Assembly (NCBI RefSeq): GCF_035582795.1
Contig: NC_134371.1
Coordinates: 48,277,001 to 48,341,000, forward strand
Length of the DNA stretch: 64,000 nucleotides
Direction of reading: 5' to 3'
DNA from: Mycteria americana
Taxonomy: Eukaryota > Chordata > Aves > Ciconiiformes > Ciconiidae
Position 1 is the first letter of the stretch, and every line of letters starts with the position of its first letter. The position numbers and the translations under genes were made by a program. This document shows positions 41,981 to 52,530 of the stretch, piece after piece. Below the pieces are notes generated by a model. It was not told where the DNA came from and searched no databases. It was given only the letters and a program-made list of their open reading frames with translations.

Positions 41981-44900
41981 GTGAGCGAAACCGTGCGGGG
42001 GGCGACCGGGCTGGGCGGTGCGCGGGGGGACGGCGTGCTCTGCCCGGGAGGGGAAGCTGTTCGCTTCTAGTGCGTGGCTGCATGTAATTGTTATGAAATG
42101 CTATTATGAGGTGCTGCCCACGGAGAGAGGGGAACCCGTTCAAGAAGTCTTCTTGGAGTGAGGATTGAAATGCTGTATTCTGACACAGGGTTTTTATTTT
42201 CGTCAATTCTGTTTTGAAGAGGTGTTCTTTACAGGGGGTATTGTAAGAATTTTTTAAAGAGGTCAATCTTGCATTGCAATTTCATAACTTAATTGGCAAA
42301 ACTGATCAGCACTTTCTTACTGAAAGTGCCACGATGCTAATTCTAAAGATTTTATATAGACGTTTATTTTAATTAGGGAATATATAATAATATCATCCTT
42401 ACTCGTCATTACAGCCTACTGTATGCAACTGAGTAAATGCAAGAATGTATGGCAAGCCAGGAAGTCTCATTACCACAGTACACAACATTTATACTTTCAT
42501 CTTAAGTATGCTTTTAAATTTTAACTAACTAATTGTTACAGTAGTATTGGTAAGTATTGTGGTGTCTAGGTTGCAACTGGGGAAAGAGAATCTAAGGTTC
42601 ACCTTTTTAAAAGCACGTATGACCAAGATATGGTGGTCCTAAGAAATGCTGAGTAGCTACTGCTGCCAATCAGTTTTAGAAGTCAGGCATGATTGTTTAC
42701 ACCTACAAAATGAAGCAACCAAAAGTGATTAACTTCTGGAAATAGTTTCAATGGCCTCTCCAGCCTCATAAAATAAGTCAGTGGTAAAACTGGAACTCAA
42801 ATTTGGGAAGACCTGTATGTGTGGACATATTCAGATTGGTATCCACATAAATTGGCAGTTCTGTACTTTTAAGAAGTAAGTTTATATAACCTAAACAAAT
42901 TACTGTTACAAAATTTCACATAGGTTCAATTATTAAACACAAGTTGTCGCTCTCTAAACTTTTATAGTACCATTCCTAAATCAGAAATAAAAACTCCCTT
43001 TCTTTGTTCAGCTAGTTTGAAAAGAACAAAAATCCCTCCAACAACCTAGGAGCCTTAACAGACACCAGTTTCTTAGGCTGCAGTCCTGCATCTTGTGCAT
43101 CCTTCCGTTTTGTGCTTGCACTCAGATTTGCATTCCCTTCTGCCAAGCTGCCAAACCAGATGGGAAGAACAAAATGCTGTGTCTTAAACCTCTGACACAA
43201 CTGGTAAGCTTAGTGGAAAGAGAGTGTGAAGGGGATGAGCCAGAAAAGAAAATAATTTTATTGGGACTACTTATCTGACTGTGATAGCCAAATATACATT
43301 TTAGTGGTGCCTGGTGAACAACACGACAGACTGTGAGGTCCTGGAGACCTACTTGTACCTGTAGTTGACCCTAAGGATGGAACACATAGACACTGCATTG
43401 GTACAAAGCAACAATTTCACAAGCAGATAAATATGCTGTGCTTTTCTTTCTAACTGGTGTAATAACTTCTTTCTGGAGTGTTCATTGAAAGGCAGAGACA
43501 ATTATTCAACTGAGCAATAGGAAAAGGGATTGGATAATTGCTGAAAATGCGTACATCGATCAGTAATTGAGAGGAACGTTTACTGTAAAAGAATGCTGGG
43601 TAGCATGTGGGATAACTCTTGATCTTCAGTTATACAGTCCCTTTAATTTCCAACAGATTCAAAGATCACAAACAACTGTCCTGTAAAAGCAAGGGGGGAA
43701 AAAACAATCCTACTTGGCAACAATGAGGTAGGTTGAGTGGTTTTTTTAGACTAAAATAATTTACATTCATATTTTCAAGCATGGTATATGCACTGTGGAA
43801 CAAAATGATCAAAACTTCTGTGAAAAAACACACAGAAGATGTGTGTTTTGAGAGAGATACTCTCTCAAAATTGTAATTGTGTTTTGAGAGAGATACTCTC
43901 TCAAAATTGTAATTGATGGGGCTGTCCTGAATCACTTAATTTGATCAGAATTCCCTGCTGAAAGCCTAGAAATTACTAATGGAGTAACATGAGTAATATG
44001 TATAGATTAGTAACTGTTTAGTAGTAAGCTTAGAATATTCATCTTGTATTCAAGTCATACTAATCTTGCAAGTAAAGGAGGAAGAACAGACATGGATGAC
44101 ACATTTGAGGTGCAAACTATGGAATGCAGTGACTGCTGGATCCTGCTGAGAATACAGTTTATAAATGTCTAGAGAACTGGGAGTGCTACCTAACAGTCAT
44201 GAATGTCAAGGCTGCCTTTGTAGGAGTCACTTTTTAAGAGCTCCTGTTTAGCTCCAAAATCAGGAGGATCCAGAAACCCCTGCCCTATACTATGGCTGCT
44301 CCCCCAGTTAGCAGATACATAGCATCTGACATTTCCAGTTTCCGCTGAGTTCTAGATTTAGCAGACCAGCTGTTACTGATGTTGTTGCATTCCTACATTA
44401 CTCCATTTGGCATGTTTCTTTTGCTCCACTTGTGTTAATAGCTTCAGTTAGTATGATCAGAATCATATTTTCCACGTTAATAACCATTATCAAGCAGCTA
44501 TACAAACTACTGACAAAATGTCCAGCAAATTGGTCATAAAGATCATTCCTTCTGTGTACGGTGCCTGAACAATGGAAGAAGAAAGCATTTAACTTCCTCC
44601 TTTCTGCCAGAGCTCTTGAGGAGGCACCTTCTCTCCCTTTTGTTTCCCAGCTAAGGCAGAGCTCGTGCAATGCTGAAAATACTGAATCTCTGTACAAATT
44701 TGCTTTCTAATTTCAGCTGGATGGGTTTGGTGAGGTATGTAAATGTTCAATCAAAAATGCAGTACTGAGAAAATAAGAGATGATGAACAATCTAGAGTTA
44801 AGGAATTATTCTAGATTCATTTTCACAGAACAATGACATACAAAGTTAACCAAAAAAAGCGAAAAGCAAGTAAACATAGGAACTGAGTACCAGAAGTAAC

Positions 44901-45059
44901 TGTCTTGATAGTTGAAAGTAATTGGCCCAAGTCCTAAAATCCTCCTTATTTATTTACTTAAACAAAAGTCTACTTAATATTGTGGGAATTTTGCTCAAGT
45001 AAGGGAGATAACGATACATGGGATTAATGACTTTTCCCTTCCTGTTACTTGTTTTAAAG
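41981..45059 (+). other. EXTL2: Probable EXTL2 5' intron
   Basis: AT-rich sequence between the CpG island and the first coding exon. It includes the duplicated palindrome at 43843-43914. No coding sequence was recognised. Confidence 0.55.
43825..43914. repeat. Tandem duplication of a palindromic 36-bp unit
   Basis: Two identical 36-bp units at 43843-43878 and 43879-43914. Each holds the 25-bp palindrome ttttgagagag-ata-ctctctcaaaa (11-bp arms). A further hairpin, aaaacacac (43825-43833) with gtgtgtttt (43841-43849), overlaps the first unit. Confidence 0.9.
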
Positions 45060-45093
45060 GTATTTTCACTTCTGTAAGCTTCCAGGAAGAGTT

Positions 45094-45487
45094 ATGGGAA
45101 TCCGCCTACTACGCTTCACTTCTGTGGTGATCATTGTCTTGCTTCTTGTGGCAGGTGCTTTAACAGCTTTGCTTCCCAATATCAAAGATGACAAAATGCC
45201 CAATTTGAGAAGGGAACCAAAAACCCAGAGTCAGTCTGTCTTGGATTCATTTACTCTTATTATGCAGACATATAACAGAACTGACTTACTGCTAAAGCTT
45301 TTAAATCATTATCAAGCCATCCCCCACCTACATAAAGTAATTGTTGTGTGGAACAACATTGGTGAGAAGATACCAGAGGAAATGTGGAATTCCTTGGGGC
45401 CTCATCCTGTCCCTGTTGTCTTTAAAGTTCAAACTATAAATCGCATGAGGAACAGACTCCAGAATTTCCCTGAGCTGGAAACAAAAG
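45094..45487 (+). CDS. EXTL2: EXTL2 first coding exon
   Basis: The exon probably begins at 45060, after a pyrimidine-rich acceptor ending tttaaag. The ATG at 45094 has G at -3 and G at +4. It encodes the membrane anchor, stem and first part of the transferase domain, ending ELETK. The donor is GTAATC. Confidence 0.93.
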
Positions 45488-48064
45488 GTAATCAGCAGTT
45501 CGTATCGCTACTACTAATATTATTTTCACACTTAAAATCTGAATGCTAAAAGAGAGATGGTTTGAGTTATACTATGTAATAAATCCATGGATCTGTTGGG
45601 CCATGTAATAGAATGTGGGTCATATAGAAAAAACTTATGTTACGATATCAGATGCACACCACCCCCAGCAGCAGCAGGCTAGAGGTTGTCAATGAAGAGT
45701 ACGGAAAAACAGAGGGATGTCAAATGCATTTCATGAGCTTTTGCAACCATGTCTGTTCTCCATTTCCTTTGTCAGGCAGACATAGGTGGATCAGCCTCTC
45801 TTCCCTTTATAGTGTAAACTGGAATTCATAGTGCATGTATTTGTTGAGTCTCTGCATTAATTTGCACTTAAGTCACCTGATAGAGACTTGATTTAATCCA
45901 TTTATTTTAAGACTAAGTTCTCAAGCATGTTCTGCTCTTCAGAGAAGCTTCCTCCCTAGCAGTCTGGCTCTCTGTCTCAAATTATGCATCCTTTTTAAGG
46001 GTATTTTCCCCAGTCTTTTGGCTATTCATCTAATATTCTTCCTAAGCTCTTTCCAGAAGAAGCACAACAATAAGCCCTGTTTGTTTCAAGTGGAAAAAAC
46101 CCCATATGTTGCATTACAGACCTGACCTTACTCATGATTAGTAAAGGTAATTCTATTTACTGCCCCCTTCCTAACATGCCTTGCTACTCAAAACCCATGA
46201 CTTCTAGGAAGACACTAGAAACTTCAACTTCCCAAGTGTTTTATTTACTGTAACAGGATTTATTCTGACTATAAACTTAAAAAGCTTTAATGCATCTGGA
46301 GTTCTGATCTAAGAATATCTTTCCTTTTCCACTTCCTGATAGTATTTGCCTAAAATTTGGGGCACAGATTCTCCATTCTGTAGTTAATCATATTGAACGT
46401 TGCCTGTGCAATTTATTAAGCTTGCTTGTTTAAAACTTGCAAGTAGTGAGGAGATGGGTAAAATTTTATACTAAGAATCCTGTATAAATCTCATACACTA
46501 AAGAATGGTATCTAACTCTTTATTTTAGTTGTATTTTTACACAAGAGTAGTAGAATTTTAAGTTGGTTTGCCAAACACTCCCAAGTTTTCCAACACATAT
46601 CCGTCCAGCTGTACTACAGATGAGCAAATGTTGCTGAGTTTTGTTACAGCCTGGCAAATAATCTAAAACTTAGGTTTGCTTCCAGTTACCACAAAGCTGC
46701 AACCTTGCTTTAGCTTTGAAATCTAATATGTTTTCTCAATCTACTTTCAAGGAGTTACAATTCACTTCTGCAATTCAGCTTGATGGTTATAGAAGTTTCA
46801 CAGCTAACTTGTTGCATACTGTGCTGCATACTGTGCTCATGTATTTACTCTTTCAATAAGTTAAAAGTTTTTCTTTTTTTTTTTTTCCCTTCCTTCAGCT
46901 GTTTTAATGATGGATGATGATACACTAGTCAGTGCTCATGACCTTGCTTTTGCCTTTTCTGTTTGGCAGGTAATGTTTTGCACCTTGGCAGGCAGTATTT
47001 GTGAGTTACGATTGAGATTAATGGTTTTAATTAGAGTATTACTATATCATAATGTTTTACCATTGATTTTCTAGCTATAAAGTTAAATTTTAGAAGGCTT
47101 GAAGCATTGAGTAGTAGAAATCGCAAAAATATTCAATAGTAGCTATACCTGTAATCTGTAACTTTCAAATTTTTAACTCTTCTTGTACATGAACACTGAA
47201 GTTGCTGTATGCTGAACTTATTTAAATTGATAGTAGGCTGCAAAACAAAAGTGTGTGGGTTTTTTCTCTGTAAAAGAACTCATCTGTAAACTTATTTTGA
47301 GTGCCAAATCTACAGCTGCAAATTGTGGATAGATGTTTCTTGGCACTACATGATGTGGAACGGGGCATATTGTGTCAGTTTTGCAAAACTGTATTTAATT
47401 GCAACATTTATGCAGATCAGAGGACCATATACCAACAATTTGATTCTTTCCTGACAATAATATTGTGCTCCTCTCATTTAAGAAAAGCATAAATCTCTCT
47501 TAGGAAAATATTTAACGCACATTTTGCAGTGTGGGCTTAATTTTGATTTTTTAAATTTCTTTTTTCTTTCAGCAATTTCCAGAGCATATAGTGGGATTTG
47601 TTCCTAGAAAGCACATTTCTACTCCTTCAGGTGTATACAGTTATGGCAGCTTTGAATTGCAGAACCCTGGATTTGGAAACGGAGATCAGTATTCTATGGT
47701 TCTTATTGGTGCAGCATTTTTTCATAGTGGGTATTTAGAAGACTTTCAAAGACAGCCAGAAGCTGTTTATGCCTTAATAGATGAAACTCAAAATTGTGAT
47801 GATATTGCCATGAATTTTCTGGTAGCCAAGCATACTGGAAAGCCTTCAGGAGTGTTTGTGAAGCCTGTTGATATAAGAAATTTAGAAAAAGACACTAACA
47901 GTGGCTATGCTGGAATGTGGCACCGAGCAGAGCATTTGTTACAGAGATCTTACTGTGTAAATAAACTGGTTAATATTTATGATGGCATGCCTTTAAAATA
48001 TTCTAATATCATGATTTCTCAGTTTGGTTTTCCTAATTATGCCAATCACAAAAATAAAATGTAA
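45094..48064 (+). CDS. EXTL2: EXTL2, exostosin-like glycosyltransferase 2, complete coding region
   Basis: The coding exons are 45094-45487, 46899-46969 and 47573-48064, joining in frame to 318 codons plus TAA; human is 330. The enzyme is a type II membrane alpha-N-acetylhexosaminyltransferase (GT64) that adds GlcNAc or GalNAc to the proteoglycan linker and limits heparan/chondroitin sulfate chains. A signal-anchor (about residues 9-29, VVIIVLLLVAGALTALLP) is followed by a short stem. The catalytic domain starts near DSFTLIMQTYNRTDLLLKLL, holds the metal/UDP-binding DDD at 137-139 (LMMDDDTLVS), NGDQYSMVLIGAAFF, the NCDDIAMNF block near 229-237 and GMWHRAEH. The start was chosen as MGIRLLRF. 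Codons before it are open to the splice site and resemble the human 13-residue extension but have no ATG. Confidence 0.96.
45488..47572 (+). other. EXTL2: EXTL2 introns between coding exons
   Basis: 45488-46898 and 46970-47572. Nothing beyond AT-rich intronic sequence was recognised. Confidence 0.7.
46899..46969 (+). CDS. EXTL2: EXTL2 coding exon 2 (DDD motif)
   Basis: This 71-nt exon after a strong ttccttcag acceptor encodes AVLMMDDDTLVSAHDLAFAF and ends SVWQ. The donor is GTAATG. It carries the catalytic DxD-type triad. Confidence 0.95.
47573..48064 (+). CDS. EXTL2: EXTL2 terminal coding exon
   Basis: After a tttctttcag acceptor it runs 163 codons from QFPEHIVGFVPRKH to NHKNKM and TAA. 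It contains YSYGSFELQ, GNGDQYSMVLIG, QNCDDIAMNF and NSGYAGMWHRAEH, all diagnostic of the family. Confidence 0.97.
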   Translation, partial: QFPEHIVGFVPRKHISTPSGVYSYGSFELQNPGFGNGDQYSMVLIGAAFFHSGYLEDFQRQPEAVYALIDETQNCDDIAMNFLVAKHTGKPSGVFVKPVDIRNLEKDTNSGYAGMWHRAEHLLQRSYCVNKLVNIYDGMPLKYSNIMISQFGFPNYANHKNKM

Positions 48065-50235
48065 GCCAATGAATTTCAGGGGTTAGATGTTAAACAATAC
48101 TCAGTGAATTGTACTGAGTTCAAGGAGAGAAGAAGGTGTAATTACTGCATCTTGGCCATCCTTTTTTGTAGCCTCTGAATTTTTTCCATTTGGCTTTTTA
48201 TTTTTTTTTTTCCCTTTCTTACTAATTCTCCAAGGTAAGTTTTGAGAAAACTTAAAAAATATATACTAATGTTTAGTTGTGATAAAATCGTCATTTTTCT
48301 TTAAAACCTGAAAAGCTATTACAATTAATTAGGTCAGTTCTTCAGAAACATGCAGGCAAAAATGCACCCGTGCCCTTCAGTGCTTATGTTTTGATTTTTT
48401 TTTTTAATATATGTATCTAGTCAAATGAGGTCTAGGCATATTTTTGATAGTTATATGTTGAGGTGCTTCCTTGCCTTCCCCCTCCTCTCCTCACCTCCTC
48501 CTACCCAGTTCCCAGTGAAACTATAGAAGGGCTACAGTAAACTGTGGGCCAGGCTTCTAGACTCCTGTACAAAACCCCTTTGACGATTGTATATAAGCTA
48601 TTCTGTATTCTGAGATGTTCCTGAAGCTGCTATGAAAGTAAGCCAGAAAAGAGTACCTCACCTTAATCTCAGATAGTCCTAAAACCATTGCCTACAATAT
48701 CTACTACTGCTGAGATAGTGAAAAATGATCTCTGATGTGGCTTTTTTTCCTATTCTTAATTTGCCTAGAGTTGCTGAAATGCTGCAAGCAGCTGAAAGGT
48801 AAAACCTAGCAGTTGGAAATGTAAGAAACATGAATACATGAAATATGAAACTTGCATAAGCAGCCAGAAGAAATGGATGGGATATTACTGATACTCTCTA
48901 TAGTACTTAGTTTTACTTTGATATTTTGCATGTACATTGTTACAAAAATGTGCCCAAGAAAATCGTCACTTTTTAAAAATTGTCTTATTTACAATTCGTA
49001 ATAAGAGCAAGCTGCTCTACATTTATTACACAGTGTACATTTTGTAATATTACAGGTCTACTGTTTTTTAAACTACTCTTTCAAATGAGTATCTACTTTA
49101 CTTTTTGGTTCTTTTCATCTCTGTTTTTGGTGGCTATGACAATGGAATTAAAATGTGCAATGAATGGGTAAAGCATTATAAGAAAAAAAACATTTTAAGC
49201 TACAATGATACTTGACAGGGCTGGACTATTATCAGTCTCTGAAATCCATGGCTTAACCTATAGCAAGAAACAAGAGCTATTATTAACAGCTTTTGTTAGA
49301 TTGGGACTCTGTAGTTCTGGAAACATTGTGCTAACATAGACAGGACAAACTTTTTCCATTGCAGTTACAGAACTTTTTTGTGGTACGGAGGAAAGAACAA
49401 GACAGTGATTTTCCTGGATCACAGAGAGGAATCAAATCTGGCATCTAAAGTAGATTTAGTTTCATCTGCATCAGCTTTTAATTGATTCTTAGTATCAGTT
49501 CAAAGGTATCAATGGGCAATCAATAACAGCTAATACCTGGTAAACAAATAGCATCTGCACAAATGGTGTATAATTTTATAATTTTTTGTAATAAGTTAGC
49601 TGAACAAAAAGTGGTTGAAAAATGTGACAAGTTCTTTACAGCAGGGCTGATTCTGGGTGTGACTCTCTGGGTTTCTTTGGGGGAACGGAGGATTCTTTTG
49701 CCTTGTTCTGTCAGTGGTAAAGGCTTTGGTTTCTGTTCAGTGAAGTCTTCCTAGTACTTTTGCAAGATTTAAAGGGCAAAATCTTAAAATGGCAATGTAG
49801 AGTCTGCTTAATTTTGTTGTAATAGTGAAAAGTAGCTTTTAATTATTGTGCTGTATTGGTAAGTAGTGTACAAACAGGTCTATGATCCTTCCAGAAACGC
49901 AACTTTCTTAGTGGTAGTTTACTGCATTTCATTTACTTACTGGTCTTCTGTAATTTCTGTTTTGTGCAGTATCAACTACAATTGTGAGGACTCACAGATG
50001 TTGTTTACCTTACTTGTAAAATGTGAAATGAACTGTCAACTCAGCCAAATCTTAGTATTGGGTTCTTTGTTGGGGGGAAGTAGTAGTTTTGGGTTGGTGT
50101 TTGGTTTTTTGGGTTTGGTTGTTTTTTTTTTTTTTAGTTCTGTATCAGTGAAAGAATTAATAGAACAAGCTTTTATTATACTGGTAAATTTAATTTGTAC
50201 CATTGTCAAATAAAATACATAAAACAGAGTTGTGA
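48065..50235 (+). other. EXTL2: EXTL2 3' UTR (probable)
   Basis: About 2.1 kb of + strand sequence without splice-flanked coding potential, ending near the AATAAA at 50209-50214. A G/T-rich low-complexity stretch lies at about 50060-50140. Confidence 0.6.
50209..50214 (+). terminator. EXTL2: AATAAA poly(A) signal, EXTL2
   Basis: The first canonical hexamer found after the T/G-rich tail of the proposed UTR. A second copy is at 50587-50592 and could serve as an alternative site. Confidence 0.5.
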
Positions 50236-52530
50236 TATATTTATTTTCAGATTATTGACCAAATTTTTCAGTGTTTGATGTCTAAAGTAAGCTCACAGTT
50301 TGCATACAGATGAGCAGTACCAAGATTTCATTTTTTAAAAAATGTGTACTGGTTGGCACATACATTCACTTAATTTAGGTAAGGCCCACTCATGAGGAAG
50401 AAAAGCCATCAAAAAGCACAGTCTTAAGCAGTTAGGCTTAAAAAGCAAAGAAAATTCAAAGATAAGACTTCAGCTCTAGCCATAATTCATTGTGCTTAGG
50501 AACCAAAAGGGTTTTGTTTGTTTATTTTTTAAAGGCTGGTAACTTTTTAATCCCTTGATGGTTATAAAAGTGCCTTAAGGTTCTTTAATAAAATACATTA
50601 CTGAGAATTTATATTTTTAACAAAATAATATGCACGTGATGATTTCTTCTAAGATACTATCTAGATGTCATTTGGAAATATTTTGGAGTCTAAATGGCTT
50701 CATCGCCACTTCTGAATGTTCTGTAGAAATCAGTGTTTATACAACACAGGATTTTAAAAATGGTATCTAAAAGATGTATTTAAAAAAATCCTTGTTGAAG
50801 AAATCAGGATACAGTCTTAAAACGATGCAACAGGACTACAAGAAAATTCCTTCTTTACCTACAGTTAAAAATATGCCACAAGATGTCACTGTAGCCTTGA
50901 TATTTGATATTGTCAAATGTTAAAAATTGGAATTTATTATAATAACAAAATTGTATGAGGTGAAAACATTCTTAAAGCTAGCATTTTACAAGGTGAAATT
51001 CATTAGATAATCATACTAAAAGCTATTAGACACAATACTGGAACTGAAAAAACATGGAGGTTATTTTGTACATATTTTTACAGGGAAGAAGAGAAAGATT
51101 ATTTTAAGTATTTTCTACGTTTACAAACGCTCTAGCTAATTGCCACAAAGGAGGACTTGCATGCAACCAAAACGCTATTTGTAATTTTGCAAAAGGTATA
51201 TAAGTGGTGTACAAACATTTGACAGTGGGGCTTCAGTTTCTAGTCATGTTTGCTTCCTAGATTCACCAGCCTCGCTAGATGGATTTACAAATAATGGGCT
51301 TTACCACAAACTATGCATCTAGGGATTCTAGATACTGGATGGTTAGCCTGTTACAGTGCTAGCTTACACCTTTGCTTCTGTTGCCCAAGATACCGTTGTT
51401 AAAGCTAATTTGAGTATGCTCATACAAACTCCCCTCAAGCAGAGTGCAGCACAGACTTAGAAATGTATGTTACATTGAACTGTAGTGAAACTTTGAGTAA
51501 AAAAGGGTGTTAAAAAGCTATGGTTCTGGAGAAAATATATCGATACCTCTTTTCTTACACAGGGTATATTACCCCTTAGAGAATTGCTTGTAAATAAAAA
51601 ATGAAATTTGATTTAATTAAGGGTTAAATACAAGTGAACATCATATAGAACAATACAGGAAAAGATAAACACATTGATTTCCATGAAAAGCAAGTACCCT
51701 CCAACAACCTTTATTTAATTTGCTGTTACAGAAGACTACGGTCTCAGTCTTGCAAGCATCTTGTATGGAATAGTACTTACTACTGAGAATGAGGTTTCTT
51801 ACCTAAGTTCACAGGACCACGACCAAAGAGAGTCATATTTAGGAATATTAGTTCTGGAGCTATGAAAAAAGGGAAAAAAGAGGAATGTAAGAACACAGGT
51901 ACAAATTATTAGAACCAATACCAAAAATAAATAAGCAACTACAAAACAATTGCATGAGAGAAGTGTTTTCTGTAGTACTTCAGCTTATTTGTAAGGCTTT
52001 AAAGGTTATCTAGTGCTTATGACACTAGATTAAAAATTGAAGAGTCAAAAGTGTTTCATGCTTGTGTTTAGCCTCATCTGCAGACACACTAGAATGCATT
52101 ATATGAACTGGTACTTACAGTAGGTTATTTATAGTGTTAGGAAAACATGGTGATAATAATATGGACCTCGGGGCTGCACATTGCTTTGTATTGTAATGTC
52201 TTTTTAAGGTGTTTCAAGGGTGGGTTTTTTTGTTTTGGAGAAGAATAGCATCCTTCTGCTTGTGTAGTTGTAAAAATTAGATAGACTGTCTGCTCTGTTT
52301 GGCACTTACTAATTCTTTCTAAAGGGGAGGGTGGTAGAAGAAAGGCATTTCTAACACTTTTAATGCTTCTATTTCCTTGGCAGTAAGTTAATTGCAGACT
52401 ACAAGCTAATTCAGCTTTTGCAAATGAACCACCAGAAAGTCGATCTCTCGCTTTTTAAAAATATCAAGCTACAAGTAATTTTGTGTAGTTTTACGACAAC
52501 CTTAGAAGCATACGTGCAACTCTTCATCGC
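50236..52530. other. EXTL2-CDC14A interval, mostly featureless
   Basis: AT-rich sequence. The only non-trivial item seen is a splice-flanked open segment on - at 51780-51859. Relative to human, an inversion breakpoint should lie in this interval or at its edges. Confidence 0.5.
51780..51859 (-). other. Candidate antisense exon of an unidentified transcript
   Basis: On - there is a long pyrimidine tract, then catag|CTCCAG at 51860/51859. An open frame of 25 codons follows (PELIFLN, then MTLFGRGPVNLGKKPHSQ) and ends in TAG TAA at 51782-51777. A GTAAGA donor sits at 51802 and a GTAAGT donor at 51780, so the exon could be internal (57 nt) or terminal. I do not recognise the peptide and found no convincing partner exon. 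It may be non-coding or chance. Confidence 0.25.

Noticed and set aside
42106-42118. ATGAGGTGCTGCC, which reads like the human EXTL2 start (MRCC)
   Set aside because: It continues into an unrelated reading (PRREGN), is followed by no good donor, and the true EXTL2 leader codons sit at 45060. I take it as coincidence.
52110-52260. A GTAAGT donor on - at 52116, as a partner exon for the 51.8 kb antisense exon
   Set aside because: The frame needed to join in phase has a stop ten bases upstream of the donor. It could only be part of a non-coding transcript.
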